From Candidatus Aminicenantota bacterium (GTDB lineage: Bacteria; Acidobacteriota; Aminicenantia; Aminicenantales; JAFGBC01), in assembly GCA_016933355.1 (NCBI GenBank), contig JAFGBC010000248.1, positions 1-5,850 of the forward strand: a DNA stretch of 5,850 nucleotides, written 5' to 3'. The notes below the pieces were generated by a model. That model had not been told where the DNA came from and searched no databases. It worked only from the letters and a program-made list of their open reading frames with translations. The stretch's first letter is position 1; each line of letters starts with the position of its first letter. The translations under genes were made by a program, and so were the position numbers. Below are positions 3,221 to 5,850 of this stretch, piece after piece.

Positions 3221-5850
3221 ATGAATCAAGAGCGTTTCGTCCGAAGGGCGGGCTTGGCGGCCGCCCTGATCGCCGTTTCCGTCCTCGCCGTCTTCGCCCA
3301 AGGCCGCCCGGCCGCTCGCGCCGCCCGGCCGCCGAAGCCCGAGGCCAGGCTCCTTTTCGATGCCATCCGGGAAAAATCCGTCGATAAGGTCCGGGAGCTT
3401 CTCCAAGCCGGCGTCGACCACCGCTCTGCCGACGCCGAGGGCATGACGCCCTTGATGCTGGCCTTGAATCTGAGCCGGGCCGAGATCGCCCGGCTGCTCG
3501 TCCAAAAGGGCCCCGACCTCAACGCCCAAAACAAGAGCGGATGGACCGCGCTGTCCTACTCTCTCTTCCGCAAGCAGACCGAGATCGCGCTCCTCCTCAT
3601 CGAGGCCGGCGCCGACCCGAACCTGGCGGACGGGAACGAATGGACGCCGCTCATGATGGCCATCCGCTACGACACGCCGGAGACCGCGCTCGCCCTGATC
3701 GCCAAGGGCGCCTCCCACCTGCCGCGGAACAAGGACGGCTGGACGCCGCTCCTGTTCGCCCTCCGCTACGGCATGCCGGAGGTCGGCCGGGCCCTCATCG
3801 AGAAGGGCGCGGACCTGAACGTCCGGAACAAGGACGGCTGGACGCCGCTCATGATGGCCCTCAACAACGGACAGACCGATAACGCCAAGCTTCTCGTCGA
3901 GCGGGGCGCGGATATACAGGCGCAGAACGAGGCGGGCTGGACCCCGATCATGCAGGCCGTCCAGAACGGGTTGGCGGAGGTCTCCGGCCTCCTCCTGGAC
4001 CGCGGCGCCAAGCTCGACGTTGCCAACAAGGATGGTTGGACGCCGCTCATGTTCGCCGTGCGCTACGGACATTCTGAGCTGGCGCGGCGCATGCTGGAGG
4101 CGGGGGCGAGCCCGGCTCCTCTGAACAGCGGAGGCTGGTCCGCCTTCATGCTCTCCCTCTCTTACTCCACCCCGGACATCTCGCTTCTCTTGCTGGAGAA
4201 GGGAAGCGATATCCGTGTCAAGGACAAAGACGGCAACAGTCCTCTCCTGCTGGCCGCTCAGGCGGGAAACGCTCAAATCCTGGGTCTGCTCCTGGACAAG
4301 GGGCTGCCGCTGGAGGAGAAAGACGGGCAGGGCCGGACCGCCCTCCTCCGCGCCGCCGAGAACGGCCGCACGGAAGCCGCGGCGCTTTGTTTGGATCGCA
4401 AAGCGAAGATCGAAGAGACCCGCAAGGACGGGCTCACCCCGCTTCTCTGCGCCCTGCGCGGAGGCCATGCGGACACGGCGCGCCTGCTTCTTTCCCGGAA
4501 GGCGCGCAAGGACGCCAAGACGAAAAACGGCGGCGCCCTCCACGAGGCGGCCCGGGGCGGCAGTCCGGAGGCCGTCGAGCTGATCCTGGCCGCCAAGCTT
4601 CCCGTCAACGGGAAAGATGACGGGGGATTGACGCCGCTCCATTACGTCGCGAGCCGCCCGGCCGCCGAGGCGCTGCTGGCGAGGGGCGCGGACATCAGGG
4701 CCGCCACACCCGGCGGCTACACCCTCCTCCATGCCGCCGCGTCCAACGGACACAAGGACGTCGTAGAGCTTCTTGTCGAAAAAGGGCTGAATCCGCAGTC
4801 CGGGGCCAAGCTCGGCGACTTCGAGAACGTCACGCCCCTGTTCATGGCCGTGACCAACAAGCATCCCGAGACCGCCCTCTATCTTTTGGATTTAGGGGCC
4901 GATTGGATGGTGGAGACCAATAGTCGTATGTCCCCCTACAGCATGGTCCTGGCCAAGGGGCTGACGGACGTCGTCGAGAAGATCCTGAGCAAGGGGCAGG
5001 GCCTGAACCAGCGCGACAAGCAGGGCCGCTCCGCCGTCCACTGGGTGGAATCTCCCGAGATGCTGGATTGGATCCAGGCGCGAGGCGCCGAGATCAAGGC
5101 CGCGGACGAGCAGGGCGTGACGGCGCTCCACCTGACCGCGGCCAGGGGGCTGATCCCGCTTGCCGAACGCCTGCTCGCCGAAGGCCTGGACATCCACCAA
5201 GCGACGAAAGACGGCGAGACGGCGCTCCACTGGGCCGACCGCGACAAGATAGCCGAGCTTCTGGTCGCCAAGGGCGCGAGCCTCCATGCCAAGGACCACT
5301 TCGGGATGACGCCGCTCGAGCGCTCCCGCTATGCGGGCCGAAGCAACGAGTACGTCGGCTGGCTGAGGTTCGCGGAGAAGAAGCAGGAAGAAGAGATCCT
5401 GAAGGAACGACTGGCCGACGCGACATTCGTCTTGAAGGAAGACCCCAGCCGGACGCTGGCCGAAACCACCTTCGCCTCCGCTACCTACGCCAGCTACTAC
5501 GGCGCCCTGGCCTTCCTGGCAAGCCCGAACATCGCCGGAAACGAGGGCATGGCGGTCGGACTCCTGAAGACCGCCGTCAACGCCGGCCTCCCCGAAGCCT
5601 GCTACAAGCTCGGCTATCTGATCAGAGAAGGCCGGGCACGGAACACGGGCCTGGACCCCGAAAAGCTGCTGCGGGCCGCGGCCGAAGGGGGCTTGGCCCT
5701 GGCCCAATATGAAATGGCGATCAATGACCTGGCGTCGGCAAGCGACCCGAAGACCTACGCTTATGATCCCCTCCGGCCCGCGCCGGTGCGGACGATGGCT
5801 CAATTTTACGAAGACGCTTACATCTGGCTCAGCCTGGCCGCGATCCAGGG
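3221..5850 (+). CDS. Large exported ankyrin-repeat protein with C-terminal Sel1-like repeats (3' partial)
   Basis: 876 codons are visible and the frame is still open at the window end. The N-terminus has RFVRR, a hydrophobic run (about residues 10-25) and a likely cleavage at VFA|QG, so the repeats should lie in the periplasm, on the surface or outside the cell. A Pro/Arg/Ala-rich linker leads to about 21 ankyrin repeats (about residues 40-720). Repeats 2-12 are exactly 33 residues; three later ones (starting near 467, 600 and 663) are 30, and one (near 497) has a 5-residue insertion. Repeats 3-8 carry G/E-W-T-A/P in place of the canonical TPLH, repeat 9 has GWSAF, and TPLH-like forms (LTPLHY, TALHLT, TALHWA) return after residue 467. 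A charged helix (FAEKKQEEEILKERL, about 717-731) follows, then Sel1-like repeats from about 774 (MAVGLLKTAVNAGLPEACYK, LLRAAAEGGLALAQYEM, AYIWLSLAA). Both repeat families bind proteins; the partner is unknown. No enzymatic domain is visible in the part seen. Confidence 0.93.
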   Translation, partial: MNQERFVRRAGLAAALIAVSVLAVFAQGRPAARAARPPKPEARLLFDAIREKSVDKVRELLQAGVDHRSADAEGMTPLMLALNLSRAEIARLLVQKGPDLNAQNKSGWTALSYSLFRKQTEIALLLIEAGADPNLADGNEWTPLMMAIRYDTPETALALIAKGASHLPRNKDGWTPLLFALRYGMPEVGRALIEKGADLNVRNKDGWTPLMMALNNGQTDNAKLLVERGADIQAQNEAGWTPIMQAVQNGLAEVSGLLLDRGAKLDVANKDGWTPLMFAVRYGHSELARRMLEAGASPAPLNSGGWSAFMLSLSYSTPDISLLLLEKGSDIRVKDKDGNSPLLLAAQAGNAQILGLLLDKGLPLEEKDGQGRTALLRAAENGRTEAAALCLDRKAKIEETRKDGLTPLLCALRGGHADTARLLLSRKARKDAKTKNGGALHEAARGGSPEAVELILAAKLPVNGKDDGGLTPLHYVASRPAAEALLARGADIRAATPGGYTLLHAAASNGHKDVVELLVEKGLNPQSGAKLGDFENVTPLFMAVTNKHPETALYLLDLGADWMVETNSRMSPYSMVLAKGLTDVVEKILSKGQGLNQRDKQGRSAVHWVESPEMLDWIQARGAEIKAADEQGVTALHLTAARGLIPLAERLLAEGLDIHQATKDGETALHWADRDKIAELLVAKGASLHAKDHFGMTPLERSRYAGRSNEYVGWLRFAEKKQEEEILKERLADATFVLKEDPSRTLAETTFASATYASYYGALAFLASPNIAGNEGMAVGLLKTAVNAGLPEACYKLGYLIREGRARNTGLDPEKLLRAAAEGGLALAQYEMAINDLASASDPKTYAYDPLRPAPVRTMAQFYEDAYIWLSLAAIQ
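3434..4522 (+). repeat. Eleven in-register 99-bp ankyrin-coding units
   Basis: Unit boundaries fall at 3434, 3533, 3632, 3731, 3830, 3929, 4028, 4127, 4226, 4325 and 4424, each exactly 99 bp with no indel. The seven units from 3533 to 4225 are the tryptophan type. A 27-base stretch is identical between units four and five (3725-3751 and 3824-3850), and the unit at 4028 repeats its core with only synonymous changes (GAT GGT for GAC GGC). This suggests growth by tandem duplication, with some copies fairly recent or homogenised. Confidence 0.85.

Noticed and set aside
2368..3222. A 284-codon minus-strand open frame
   Set aside because: It is antisense to the duplicated-barrel gene and the propeller-tail remnant and shows no domain pattern.
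3164..4864. A 566-codon open frame on the minus strand
   Set aside because: It is antisense to the ankyrin gene and its periodic Arg/Glu/Val-rich translation simply mirrors the 99-bp repeats; there is no signal, domain or ribosome binding site of its own.
4892..5803. A 303-codon open frame on the minus strand
   Set aside because: It is antisense to the end of the ankyrin/Sel1-like gene, whose plus-strand frame has clear repeat signatures.

Overview
The window looks like chromosomal sequence from a GC-rich, free-living Gram-negative-type bacterium. Three of the four long genes encode proteins with Sec-type signal peptides, and one of these looks like an outer-membrane beta-barrel. The codons end mostly in G or C. 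The style (many exported proteins of unknown function, beta-propeller tails, promoters with AT-rich -10 boxes in a GC-rich background) reminds me of Acidobacteriota or Candidatus Aminicenantes. That is an impression, not a demonstrated assignment. There are no RNA genes, CRISPR arrays, insertion sequences or phage genes that I can recognise.

Layout: (1) Positions 1-759, plus strand: the 3' part of a formylglycine-generating-enzyme-like (SUMF1/FGE fold) protein whose start lies before the window and which lacks the catalytic cysteine pair. (2) Positions 810-1808, minus strand, convergent with the first gene: an exported, probably outer-membrane, beta-barrel-like protein. (3) Positions 1809-2163: a divergent intergenic region with a TATAAT box facing each way and a structured leader in front of the next gene. 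(4) Positions 2164-2946, plus: a 260-residue exported protein whose two halves resemble each other and look like a duplicated dimeric alpha/beta-barrel (ABM/NIPSNAP-type) domain. (5) Positions 2947-3220: a promoter-like region with two GC-rich inverted repeats, then a start codon with a good ribosome binding site joined out of frame to what looks like the last blade of a 6-bladed beta-propeller protein. One extra A in the A6 run after the ATG would restore a 51-residue reading frame. (6) Positions 3221-5850 and beyond, plus: a very long exported ankyrin-repeat protein with about 21 repeats, followed by Sel1-like repeats, and still open at the window edge.

The ankyrin gene is the main object here. 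Eleven of its repeats (3434-4522) are exactly 99 bp with no indel, and seven of those carry an unusual tryptophan (mostly GWTPLM-type) in place of the usual TPLH signature. The genes do not form an obvious pathway. The common theme is envelope or extracytoplasmic proteins with protein-interaction folds. Nothing in the window proves a defence, toxin or biosynthetic system, and I do not claim one.
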